From JAJFTV01 sp036825755 (GTDB lineage: Bacteria; Chloroflexota; Anaerolineae; Anaerolineales; Anaerolineaceae), in assembly GCA_036825755.1 (NCBI GenBank), contig DAISXR010000050.1:1-25387 (forward strand): a stretch of DNA of 25,387 nt, written 5' to 3'. Shown in pieces: positions 15,681 through 23,127 of the stretch. Under the pieces are notes generated by a model. The model saw nothing but the letters and a program-made list of their open reading frames with translations. It did not search any database and was not told the DNA's origin. Position 1 is the stretch's first letter; each line of letters opens with the position of its first letter. The translations under genes and the position numbers were made by a program.

Positions 15681-15702
15681 TATAATCAGGATATCACTGA
15701 TA
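15681..15702 (+). promoter_or_regulatory. -10 box with a palindrome at the predicted start, upstream of the ATPase
   Basis: TATAAT (15681-15686) is a perfect -10 box 37 bp before the ATPase start. No -35 box at 16-18 bp spacing is convincing. At the expected transcription start lies TATCA-C-TGATA (15692-15702), an 11-bp palindrome that could bind a repressor; its core resembles TetR-type operators. Confidence 0.45.
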
Positions 15703-15722
15703 GAAAGTTGGGGAATTTGAAT

Positions 15723-18251
15723 ATGGCAGTGACTCCTTTTTGGTCCGAGCCAGTCGATACCGTAGCCGGCAATTTGCATTCATCGTTGGATGGATTGGAT
15801 ACGCAGACTGCCCAGGAGACGCTGCGGCGCACCAGCCCAAACCTCATTCAAACAAAAGAGAAAGTCACACCGGTTGGCCTGTTCATCAGACAATTCAAGA
15901 GCCCTATCGTATTGATCCTGTTGGGCGCTACCCTGATCTCAGCTTTTCTCCAGGACTGGACGGATGCCGTGATCATCTTTTTCATTGTGATGGGCAGCGC
16001 GCTGCTCAGCTTTTTCCAGGAATTCAATGCCAGTTCTGCAGCCGAAAAATTAAAGGAGCAGCTTTCATTTCGGTCGAATGTGCTTCGTGATGGAAAAGTT
16101 GTACCCATTTCGACCGATGCGGTGGTTCCGGGTGATGTGGTCCTGCTTTCAGCCGGCAGCCTGATCCCTGCGGACGGGCTGGTGCTCAAAGCCAATGATT
16201 TCTTTGTCAATCAGGCGGTATTAACCGGTGAAACATTCCCGGTAGAAAAAACCCCCGGTTTGGTTGCTGAAAATGCGACGATGCAGGAGCGGACCAACAT
16301 GGTGTTCATGGGTACCAATGTCCGCAGCGGAAGCGCCAAAGTGCTGATTGTGCAAACCGGCCGCAACACCGCGTTTGGACAGATCGCAGATCGCCTGACG
16401 CTTCGCCCGCCGGAAACCGAATTTGAGCGCGGCATCAAACGGTTGGGTTACCTGCTCACGGAAGTCATGTTTATCCTGGTGATCGGGATCTTCTTTTTCA
16501 ATGTTTTATTCCATAAATCAGCGCTTGATTCGCTTCTTTTCTCAATCGCTCTGGCGGTAGGCCTGACGCCGCAATTGCTGCCGGCCATCATCAACATCAA
16601 CCTGTCCAAAGGTTCGCAGGAGATGGCCCAGCACGGCGTGATCGTTCGGCGGCTGGAATCGATTGAGAATTTCGGCAGCATGGATATTCTCTGTACCGAT
16701 AAAACGGGTACGCTGACCGAAGGCGTTGTGCGATTAGACAGTGTTCTGGGGGTGGACGGCGAACCGTCAGAACAGGCGAAACTGCTTGCTTACCTGAACG
16801 CCAGCATGCAAACCGGTCTTACCAACCCGCTGGATGAAGCCATCGTTCATGCGGGAGCCCAGGGCGCAGAGGAATATTCGAAGGTAGATGAAATCCCGTA
16901 TGATTTCATCCGCAAGCGCCTGACCGTTATCGCCAAATGGGAAGACAATTCAGCCATTATGATCACCAAGGGGGCGCTGGAAAATGTGCTGGCGGTTTGT
17001 ACTCACATACAGGTCGGTGATGAGAAGAATACGTTTGACAGCGCAGCGCAAGCGAAGGTGATGGAGCGTCTGGAGCAGTGGAGCGCGCAGGGGTTCCGTG
17101 TGCTGGGTCTGGCGGTCAAACCTGCCGACGCTCAAAAGCACCCTTATTCCACGGCCGATGAAAGCGATTTGACCTTTATGGGTTTTTTGCTGTTTTTCGA
17201 CCCGCCCAAACCCCAGGTTGCGGAGACCATCCAGGAACTAGCCAGGCTGGGTATTCGGCTGAAGGTCATCACCGGCGATAACAGGCTGGTGGCGCGTCAC
17301 ACCGCTCAGGTGGTGGGTTTGGATGACGCGAAACTGTTATCTGGCGCGGAACTGGATCACTTGAGCGATGAAGCGCTCTGGCACGCGGTTGAAGAAACCA
17401 CCATTTTTTCCGAAGTGAACCCAAACGAAAAGGAACGCATCATCCTGGCGCTGAAAAAGCGCGGGCACGTGGTCGGTTATATGGGCGATGGGATCAACGA
17501 CGCCCCATCGCTGCACAGCGCGGATGTGGGCATCTCGGTGGCCAATGCGGTAGATGTCGCCCGCGAAGCCGCCGATCTGGTTTTACTTGAACAGAACCTG
17601 GATGTGCTGCGTGATGGGGTCATTCAGGGGCGCAAGACTTTTGCGAACACGCTCAAATATGTCTTTATGGCCACCAGCGCCAATTTCGGCAATATGTTCA
17701 GCATGGCCGGAGCATCTCTCTTTCTGCCATTCCTGCCCATGCTACCCAAGCAGATCCTGCTGATCAACTTTTTGACCGATCTGCCCGAAATGACCATCGC
17801 CAGTGATCATGTGGATGAAGTGCTGGTGGAACGTCCGCGCCGGATGGATATCCAATTTATCCGCCGCTTTATGCTGGTTTTTGGCTCGCTCAGTTCGGTA
17901 TTCGACTATGCGATGTTTATCCTGCTGATGTGGGTGATGAAGGTGAACCAGCAAACTTTTCACACCGGCTGGTTTATCGAATCGGTCCTTTCTGCGGGGG
18001 TGGTGGTATATGCCATGCGCACCCGTCTGCCATTTTTGCGCAGCAAACCCAGCCGCACCATGCTGCTCATGACGGTTGTTGTGCTGCTTTTCGCGATATT
18101 CCTGCCCTATTCGCCGCTGGCCGGTTTACTGGGTTTCGTGCCGCTTCCGCTGCCGCTCCTGCTGATCATCTTCGGGGTTGTGGTGTTGTACTTCTTCACA
18201 GCAGAGATGACCAAACGCTGGTTTTACAAGGGGATGAGAAACCGTGGATAA
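15723..18251 (+). CDS. mgtA: MgtA-type magnesium-importing P3B ATPase
   Basis: 842 aa from ATG 15723 (GGGGA nine bases upstream; TTG codons at 15708 and 15717 are alternatives). P-type ATPase in the usual order: N-terminal cation-ATPase domain, first helix pair (~58-98), actuator domain with VLTGETFPVEK (TGE loop), helix pair with the M4 motif VGLTPQLLPAIININLSKGS, phosphorylation site D326-KTGTLTEG, nucleotide domain with KGALEN, hinge MGDGINDAPSL, and six C-terminal helices. The 'NFGSMDILCTDKTGTLTEG' and 'GLTPxxLP' segments are those of MgtA/MgtB rather than Ca2+ or heavy-metal pumps. It imports Mg2+ at the cytoplasmic membrane at ATP cost. It overlaps the downstream mprF-like gene by eight bases. 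No Mg2+ riboswitch fits the short leader. Confidence 0.92.
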   Translation: MAVTPFWSEPVDTVAGNLHSSLDGLDTQTAQETLRRTSPNLIQTKEKVTPVGLFIRQFKSPIVLILLGATLISAFLQDWTDAVIIFFIVMGSALLSFFQEFNASSAAEKLKEQLSFRSNVLRDGKVVPISTDAVVPGDVVLLSAGSLIPADGLVLKANDFFVNQAVLTGETFPVEKTPGLVAENATMQERTNMVFMGTNVRSGSAKVLIVQTGRNTAFGQIADRLTLRPPETEFERGIKRLGYLLTEVMFILVIGIFFFNVLFHKSALDSLLFSIALAVGLTPQLLPAIININLSKGSQEMAQHGVIVRRLESIENFGSMDILCTDKTGTLTEGVVRLDSVLGVDGEPSEQAKLLAYLNASMQTGLTNPLDEAIVHAGAQGAEEYSKVDEIPYDFIRKRLTVIAKWEDNSAIMITKGALENVLAVCTHIQVGDEKNTFDSAAQAKVMERLEQWSAQGFRVLGLAVKPADAQKHPYSTADESDLTFMGFLLFFDPPKPQVAETIQELARLGIRLKVITGDNRLVARHTAQVVGLDDAKLLSGAELDHLSDEALWHAVEETTIFSEVNPNEKERIILALKKRGHVVGYMGDGINDAPSLHSADVGISVANAVDVAREAADLVLLEQNLDVLRDGVIQGRKTFANTLKYVFMATSANFGNMFSMAGASLFLPFLPMLPKQILLINFLTDLPEMTIASDHVDEVLVERPRRMDIQFIRRFMLVFGSLSSVFDYAMFILLMWVMKVNQQTFHTGWFIESVLSAGVVVYAMRTRLPFLRSKPSRTMLLMTVVVLLFAIFLPYSPLAGLLGFVPLPLPLLLIIFGVVVLYFFTAEMTKRWFYKGMRNRG
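17940..17975 (+). repeat. Repeat unit A, source of a duplication scar
   Basis: 36 bp inside the ATPase gene, encoding KVNQQTFHTGWF. By eye 33 of 36 bases recur at 19951-19986. Confidence 0.8.
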
Positions 18252-18272
18252 CCAGGAAATGACTCACAACGG
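18217..18272 (+). repeat. Repeat unit B, ATPase-mprF junction
   Basis: 56 bp covering the end of the ATPase gene and the start of the mprF-like gene. By eye about 47 of 56 bases recur at 19979-20034, including 27 of the first 28. Confidence 0.8.
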
Positions 18273-19965
18273 CCTGCAAAGGTCAAAAAAATATATCCCA
18301 TGGGAAGCCTGGGGGGTGCGCCTTTCTGCCCTGTTGACTCTGCTGATGGGCGCCCTCAACCTGGTCTCAGCCGTCCAGCCGGCCCTCCAGAACCGCCTGG
18401 CGTTGATCACAGCTATCTTCCCGCTTGAGGTGGCTCACGGCAGCCGGCTTACCTCCGCCCTGGCCGGTTTTGCCCTGATGCTGCTGGCAGGCAGCCTGTG
18501 GCGTCGCAAGCGAACGGCATGGCTGTTGACCGTGATCCTGCTGGGCATTTCCATCGCGGCCCACCTGATCAAAGGGCTGGATTTTGAAGAAGCCAGCTTG
18601 GGACTGGGGCTGTTAATACTCCTGATCTTTCTCCGCCGCAGTTTCCATGCGATGTCTGACCGTCCATCCCTGCGCCAGGGAATCATCGTGCTCGCAGCCG
18701 CGTTGATCTTCACGCTGATCTATGGTACCGCCGGCTTCTACCTGCTCGACCGGCACTTCCACGTGAGCTATAACCTCCCGCAAGCCGTTCAGCAGACAAT
18801 CGTTATGTTCAGCTCCTTTTACAATCCCGGACCGCAGCCGGTTACCAGCTTTGGAAAGTATTTTGTCGACTCGATTTACATGATTGGTCTGGTCTCACTC
18901 GGGTTTGCCCTGCTGATGCTGGTCAGGCCGGTACTGGTCAGGCTACCGGCTACCCCGGTTGAAAGGGAGCGAGCCGCACAAATCATCCGGCAATACGGAC
19001 GCACCCCACTGGCGCGTGCCGCGCTGTTTGAAGATAAATCCTACTTCTTTTTCAAAGAAACTGTCGTCGCTTATGCAGCCAGCAAACGCGGCGCTATCGC
19101 GCTGGGTGATCCGATTGGTCCGCCCGCACAGGCAGCAGAAGCCATCGTCAAATTTATTGAGTTTTGCGCTCACAATGACTGGACCCCATCATTCGTTTCC
19201 ACGCTGCCCGATTATCTGGACGCGTATCGCGCCGCCGGATTGGATGCGGTTTGCCTTGGCTTTGAAGCCATTGTTGTGCTCAAAGATTTCACCCTGGAAG
19301 GCGGTAAAAATAAAGGGGTTCGTTACGCGGTCAGCCGGATGGAACGGGATGGTTACCACGCCGAAGTCCATATGCCCCCATTGAATAATGATCTCATGCC
19401 TGCTTTACAAGCCATCAGCGATGCCTGGCTGACGCTGCATCACGGTGGAGAGATGCATTTTTCTGACGGATGGTTCGATGAAAGCTATATTCGCAGCACC
19501 CCTGTAATGGTGGTGCATGCGCCTGAAGGCGCTCCGACCGCTTTCGCCAATCTGGTGCCTGAATTTACCGGGGATGAGGTGGCGATTGACTTGATGCGCC
19601 ATCACACCGGGGTTGAACATGGCACAATGGAATTCCTGTTCGCCAAAATGCTGCAATGGGCCAAAGCGAATGGATATGAAACCTTTAACCTCGGATTGAG
19701 CGCGGTTGTTGCGGTAGGTGAAAAACCGGAGGATCCCCGCGTCGAACAGGCGCTCCATACGATTGCCATGTTCGTTTCTCGTTTCTTTAATTTCCGGGGT
19801 TTGCACGATTTTAAGGATAAATTTCATCCGCGCTGGGAGCCGCGTTACCTGATCTTTCCGGGTTCAGCCAGTCTGCCATTGGTACTCTCCGCATTGCTGC
19901 GTGTCCATTCCGGAAATAATTATTTGTGGAAGTTTTTGGGCAGGCAACCGAAGGTGAATCAGTAA
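18244..19965 (+). CDS. mprF: MprF-like aminoacyl-phosphatidylglycerol synthase
   Basis: 573 aa from GTG 18244, which overlaps the ATPase stop; an ATG at 18259 is a weaker alternative. About six N-terminal helices (to ~235) are followed by the DUF2156/LPG_synthase_C double-GNAT domain (~245-560): GRTPLARAALFEDKSYFFFK, GAIALGDPIG, FEAIVVLKDFTLEGGKNKGV, FNLGLSAVVAVGEKP and the ending DFKDKFHPRWEPRYLIFPGS. MprF transfers an amino acid from aminoacyl-tRNA (Lys or Ala) to phosphatidylglycerol, lowering negative surface charge. The large flippase half of Staphylococcus MprF is missing, so this is a synthase-only form. Translational coupling to a Mg2+ pump suggests a shared envelope-charge role. Its last four residues (KVNQ) and stop lie in the duplication scar and seem copied from the ATPase gene. 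Amino acid used is unknown. Confidence 0.85.
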   Translation: MDNQEMTHNGLQRSKKYIPWEAWGVRLSALLTLLMGALNLVSAVQPALQNRLALITAIFPLEVAHGSRLTSALAGFALMLLAGSLWRRKRTAWLLTVILLGISIAAHLIKGLDFEEASLGLGLLILLIFLRRSFHAMSDRPSLRQGIIVLAAALIFTLIYGTAGFYLLDRHFHVSYNLPQAVQQTIVMFSSFYNPGPQPVTSFGKYFVDSIYMIGLVSLGFALLMLVRPVLVRLPATPVERERAAQIIRQYGRTPLARAALFEDKSYFFFKETVVAYAASKRGAIALGDPIGPPAQAAEAIVKFIEFCAHNDWTPSFVSTLPDYLDAYRAAGLDAVCLGFEAIVVLKDFTLEGGKNKGVRYAVSRMERDGYHAEVHMPPLNNDLMPALQAISDAWLTLHHGGEMHFSDGWFDESYIRSTPVMVVHAPEGAPTAFANLVPEFTGDEVAIDLMRHHTGVEHGTMEFLFAKMLQWAKANGYETFNLGLSAVVAVGEKPEDPRVEQALHTIAMFVSRFFNFRGLHDFKDKFHPRWEPRYLIFPGSASLPLVLSALLRVHSGNNYLWKFLGRQPKVNQ

Positions 19966-20034
19966 ACTTTCCACACCGGCTGGTTTTTCAAGGGGATGAG
20001 AAACCGCGGAATACCGGGTAGTGACTCAGAACTG
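19951..20034 (+). repeat. Chimeric duplication scar: ATPase tail fused to mprF start
   Basis: The first 36 bp copy unit A (17940-17975); from 19979 the sequence copies unit B (18217-18272). The switch falls at GCTGGTTT, shared by both units, so the intervening ~250 bp of ATPase code were lost. The end of the scar resembles the first codons of the mprF-like gene but carries no open frame. The mprF stop arises where CAA of unit A has become TAA. Confidence 0.8.
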
Positions 20035-20302
20035 CCGCCGCAGATGGAATAATCAGATCCTTTGGAAAGGGTGGATAAACCTTTCCTCTCTGTCGGCTTT
20101 GCTGATGGGCAAAGCAGTTTTATTTTGCTCATGACTGTAACCACCGACAACTGTGGTAATATCGGAAACCGCGCCAGGCGAAGTGGATCCATAATGGCTC
20201 ATCCGGCTACGAGGTATATCTTCCTCAGCAGTGATCTTTTCATCTGGCGTAATATCACATGATTACCGGTACTTTGGTAAATCTTGAAAGGTAACCTGAT
20301 AA
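20035..20302. other. Non-coding stretch after the ATPase/mprF unit
   Basis: No convincing gene. It holds a hairpin GGAAAGG-N9-CCTTTCC (20064-20086), the terminator at 20096 and a short inverted repeat ACCAC-N8-GTGGT (20140-20157). The sequence up to ~20080 may include decayed mprF 5' sequence, but similarity is too weak to claim. Confidence 0.5.
20096..20126 (+). terminator. Probable intrinsic terminator of the ATPase-mprF unit
   Basis: GCTTTGC, loop TGATGG, GCAAAGC, then AGTTTTATTTT: seven perfect pairs with a T-rich tail, 130 bp after the mprF stop. Confidence 0.62.
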
Positions 20303-21040
20303 ATGAATAAGCTGCAAGAAACAAAACCCATCTGGCATTCAATGATCTGGATCATCGCGTACATCCTGCTGGTAAATGTGGGTGACGCCATTTCCGAAAT
20401 GATCGGTGTCCCAAATTCTGCGACGAGTGTGATTTTATTGGCATTTTCAGCAGTCCTTCTTCTGTACGTCAACAAGAATCACTGGACCGGGTTGTATGGG
20501 CTTCGCTGGCCCAGGAAAGAGGATCTTCAAAAAGTCTGGTTCTACATCCCGCTGGTCATCATCGCATTCCTGCAGTATTTCAAAGGACTCAACACCGGGC
20601 TGAACTTCCGCGATATCGCGCTGATTGTCCTTCTGATGATCGGTGTGGGTTTTATTGAAGAGCTGCTGTTCCGGGGTTTCCTGTTTCAGGGAATTCTCAA
20701 AAATGGTAAGCTTGGCAACGCCATCATCATCTCGGGTGTCACTTTTGGGATCGGTCATATTGTCAATCTGCTGCGCGGGTACTCGGTTGTGGATCAGAGT
20801 CTGCAAATCATCATCGGTATTGCACTTGGTATTACCCTGACCATGTTGGTTTGGATCACGAACAGTATTCTCCCGGGGGTGGTCTTCCATACCCTGCTCA
20901 ACATCAGCGGGAATATCACCCATAACAATCAAACCCTGGAAGTGTACGTGGTCCTGGCGTCGATCGTGATCTGTCTGGTCTATTCGCTTTACCTGAGGAA
21001 AAACCTGGCAGACCGGAAGGAACCGGTTCAGACGGCATAA
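20303..21040 (+). CDS. CPBP-family intramembrane metalloprotease
   Basis: 245 aa with about eight membrane segments. The CPBP (CAAX protease/bacteriocin-processing, Rce1-like) motifs are all present: VGFIEELLFRGFLFQGIL (motif 1, EExxxR), VTFGIGHIVNLLRG (motif 2, FxxxH) and ILPGVVFHTLLNISGN (motif 3, HxxxN). Bacterial members cleave peptides within the membrane, and some give bacteriocin self-immunity; the target here is unknown. AAAGGTAA about ten bases upstream may serve as ribosome binding site. It appears monocistronic, with the ATPase terminator upstream and its own terminator at 21077. Confidence 0.9.
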   Translation: MNKLQETKPIWHSMIWIIAYILLVNVGDAISEMIGVPNSATSVILLAFSAVLLLYVNKNHWTGLYGLRWPRKEDLQKVWFYIPLVIIAFLQYFKGLNTGLNFRDIALIVLLMIGVGFIEELLFRGFLFQGILKNGKLGNAIIISGVTFGIGHIVNLLRGYSVVDQSLQIIIGIALGITLTMLVWITNSILPGVVFHTLLNISGNITHNNQTLEVYVVLASIVICLVYSLYLRKNLADRKEPVQTA

Positions 21041-21076
21041 GCCCATTCGAGAATCAACCCGTTTGATTTGCCCGAT

Positions 21077-21119
21077 AAAGCCAGTTGATTTCCGTTATGA
21101 GAGATCGACTGGCTTTTTG
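21077..21119. terminator. Intrinsic terminator between converging genes
   Basis: AAAGCCAGTTGAT pairs with ATCGACTGGCTTT (one mismatch in the stem), followed by TTGTTTT on the plus strand; the minus strand also gives a T-run after the stem. It lies between the CPBP gene and the second RibD-C gene. Confidence 0.8.
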
Positions 21120-21154
21120 TTTTATGTCAATCCCCCCTGAACGTATACCGTCGA

Positions 21155-21703
21155 TTACCTGTCTGCAACTTGATAACGATGCGCTACAGCCCCTGAACTG
21201 AATGTGGTGATACCCAGCAGATTCATTGTATGGACACCCATGTGATCGAAAATTCGCGGCCCTTCGCCGATGGTAAATGGAAAAACCAGGATAATCAGCT
21301 CATCCACAAGCCCCTGCTCGAGCATCAGGTGCGTCAGAGCGCCCACCCCGTATTGCAGCAGGTCTTTCCCCGGCGCCTGCTTGAGCCTGCGAATCTCCTC
21401 CGCGACATTCCCGGATATGAGCCTGGCGTTCCATTCCAGCGGCTCTTTCAGGGTTCGTGAGGCGACATATTTGGGCATCCGGTTGATCCTATCGGCCTGT
21501 GCTCCCGGTCGTGTCGGCCACACCTGGGCAAAAGCCTTGTACGTTTCCCGGCCCATGAGAAGCGCATCCGGCATGGACAGCAGATTGTTCAGATACTCCT
21601 CAACATCCGGGGTGTGAAACTTGAAGACAAGATTCCAGAAATCAGCACTTTGCCCCATCACACCGTCAACCGATGTTTCAACTTCTACAGTTATTTTTCC
21701 CAT
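21155..21703 (-). CDS. RibD-C / dihydrofolate-reductase-like protein, second copy
   Basis: 182 aa; GGGGG lies about six bases before the ATG. The fold is that of YyaP/RibD C-terminal reductases: ITVEVETSVDGVMGQSADFW, PDALLMGRETYKAFAQVWPT, MPKYVASRTLKEPLEWNARL, KDLLQYGVGALTHLMLEQGL, VDELIILVFPFTIGEGPRIF. It differs strongly from the 3731-4357 protein, so the two are old paralogues rather than a recent duplication. It probably binds NADPH; substrate unknown. Expressed alone, ending at a terminator shared with the CPBP gene. Confidence 0.87.
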   Translation of the reverse strand: MGKITVEVETSVDGVMGQSADFWNLVFKFHTPDVEEYLNNLLSMPDALLMGRETYKAFAQVWPTRPGAQADRINRMPKYVASRTLKEPLEWNARLISGNVAEEIRRLKQAPGKDLLQYGVGALTHLMLEQGLVDELIILVFPFTIGEGPRIFDHMGVHTMNLLGITTFSSGAVAHRYQVADR

Positions 21704-21829
21704 AAAAAACCCCCATTCTCTTTTAAGTTCACTGATAACCAGTATAGTTCATCGAATGGGGGCCTGTTGTGGATCCTGGTGTATTTCCGATCGGGCAGAA
21801 TACCCGGCATTTACAGCGATCACTTGTAC

Positions 21830-21869
21830 AGTGAGGGTGAGTTTTCTTCAAAAACTCACCCTCACTTTT
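21830..21869 (-). terminator. 16-bp perfect hairpin downstream of the DUF1801 gene
   Basis: AGTGAGGGTGAGTTTT (21830-21845), a 5-nt loop, then its exact inverse (21851-21866). It begins 9 bp after the DUF1801 stop on the minus strand. The T-run lies on the plus-strand side (ACTTTTC); on the minus strand the stem is followed by GTACAAG. It is probably still the 3' end structure of that gene. Confidence 0.65.
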
Positions 21870-21877
21870 CCTCATCC

Positions 21878-22357
21878 TTAGCTCACCGCTTTCTTGATTA
21901 GATCGGCGATCTTTGCCTCCACGGCAGGGGTCAATTCCTTCAATGCGTAGGCGGTCGGCCAGCTCGAGCCGTCATCCAGGTTGGCTGAGTCATTGAAGCC
22001 CAGTGTTGCATAGCGGGTTTTGAACCTGGCTGCAGGCTGAAAGAAACAGACAATCTCATCGTTCCGGCTGTACGCCGGCATCCCATACCAGGTGCGCGGA
22101 ATGAGATCCGGTGCGGCAGTTTTCACAATCGCATGAATGCGCTCAGCCATGCTGTGATCCGGTTCCGAAAACTCCGCGATCTTCTCGAGCACGGCTTTTT
22201 CTCCGGCCTCCCGGCTCTTGCCCTCACGCGCCTGCGCTTTCAATTCATTGGCGCGTACGCGCATGGCATCTTTTTCTTCTTCCGAGAAACCATCGGATGT
22301 CGGGTTCGCCACTGCCGTGTTACCAGTCGATTTTTGTACATCGTTTTTTGCGCTCAT
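21878..22357 (-). CDS. DUF1801 (YdhG-like) protein
   Basis: 159 aa from the ATG at 22357, chosen because TGGAGGATTGT precedes it; longer starts upstream lack a signal. A charged, helical N-terminus (SEEEKDAMRVRANELKAQAR) is followed by the DUF1801 domain: VLEKIAEFSEPDHSMAERIH, AAPDLIPRTWYGMPAYSRND, EIVCFFQPAARFKTRYATLG and SSWPTAYALKELTPAVEAKI. Relatives include the Fra-like iron chaperone/YdhG group; biochemical function is generally unproven. It is divergent from a MarR-family regulator, with operator-like repeats in the shared intergenic region, so MarR control is likely. Confidence 0.82.
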   Translation of the reverse strand: MSAKNDVQKSTGNTAVANPTSDGFSEEEKDAMRVRANELKAQAREGKSREAGEKAVLEKIAEFSEPDHSMAERIHAIVKTAAPDLIPRTWYGMPAYSRNDEIVCFFQPAARFKTRYATLGFNDSANLDDGSSWPTAYALKELTPAVEAKIADLIKKAVS

Positions 22358-22464
22358 ACAATCCTCCAGATATTGAATTGTGATCGATATCCTGGCTTGG
22401 TAGTTCAAAATTCCCCAAAGGGATATCGTTTGATTTTGTCTTCCTGCCCTTTTGGAGAGCAGCC

Positions 22465-22513
22465 CTTGCATTTGCAAGATTTAGTTATATAATAAAGATA
22501 CTTTATAATAAAG
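22465..22513 (+). promoter_or_regulatory. marR promoter with alternating inverted-repeat operator
   Basis: TTGCAT (22466-22471), 16 bp, TATAAT (22488-22493) gives a promoter with start near 22500. Over the start lie three arms in alternating orientation: ATAAAG (22492-22497), CTTTAT (22501-22506), ATAAAG (22508-22513), forming two overlapping palindromes. CTTGCATTTGCAAG (22465-22478) is a further palindrome on the -35 box. The layout suits MarR autorepression. Confidence 0.6.
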
Positions 22514-22532
22514 ACAAAGTCAAGAGGTTTTT

Positions 22533-23000
22533 ATGTCAGATAGGATGAGTACAGAATTAGAAATCAGGGCGCTGAATGCGATCAGCGATTACGGCTTGCA
22601 GATGACTCTGTTTCGCAACGCGATGGATGTGTGGGCGGGCCACAACGCCACCGACATGGAATGCTTGAGGCTCTTATTCCTCGAGGGAGTTTCCACACCA
22701 TCCAGGATTGCCCGGCATACCGGGCTCACCTCCGGGGCTACCACCGCCATGCTGGACCGGCTCGAAAAAGACGGCCTGATTGAACGGCGGCCCAACCCTG
22801 AGGATCGGCGCGGGACGCTGATCGTTCCCTCAAAATCGAGCGGAGAAAGAGCCGCCTCGTGGTTTGCACCGGCAAGACGCGCCCAGGCGGAGTTGATCGC
22901 ACAGTTTTCAGAGAAAGAATTGGCAATTATTGCCGATGCGTTTGAGCGGTTTGCAAAACTGTGGCAGCAGGAACGGGAGAAGATCCAGAAAGAGCACTAA
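22533..23000 (+). CDS. MarR-family transcriptional regulator
   Basis: 155 aa; AAGAGG lies just upstream of the ATG, with a second ATG (22545) as alternative. The winged helix-turn-helix spans ~40-100: TDMECLRLLFLEGVSTPSRI, ARHTGLTSGATTAMLDRLEK, DGLIERRPNPEDRRGTLIVP, where the D-x-R-G wing signature is evident. The terminal helices (~105-150) form the dimer. MarR proteins usually repress their own gene and a neighbour until a ligand binds, so the divergent DUF1801 gene is a candidate target. A second, truncated copy of its 3' half lies at 25222-25387. Confidence 0.92.
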   Translation: MSDRMSTELEIRALNAISDYGLQMTLFRNAMDVWAGHNATDMECLRLLFLEGVSTPSRIARHTGLTSGATTAMLDRLEKDGLIERRPNPEDRRGTLIVPSKSSGERAASWFAPARRAQAELIAQFSEKELAIIADAFERFAKLWQQEREKIQKEH

Positions 23001-23127
23001 AAAGAGATGTTTCTTTCCCCTGATTTCAAAAATCAACTTCACTGAGAGCATCGATTTCCAATGGCATTACGACTGCTCATTGTGCCTTCCCGCAACACTT
23101 TGAGCATCCTTTGGCCATTTTATTGAT

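Noticed and set aside
14945..15685. A 246-codon open frame on the plus strand opposite the M24 peptidase
   Set aside because: The minus-strand frame has the full set of M24 metal ligands and a good ribosome binding site; the plus frame shows no domain.
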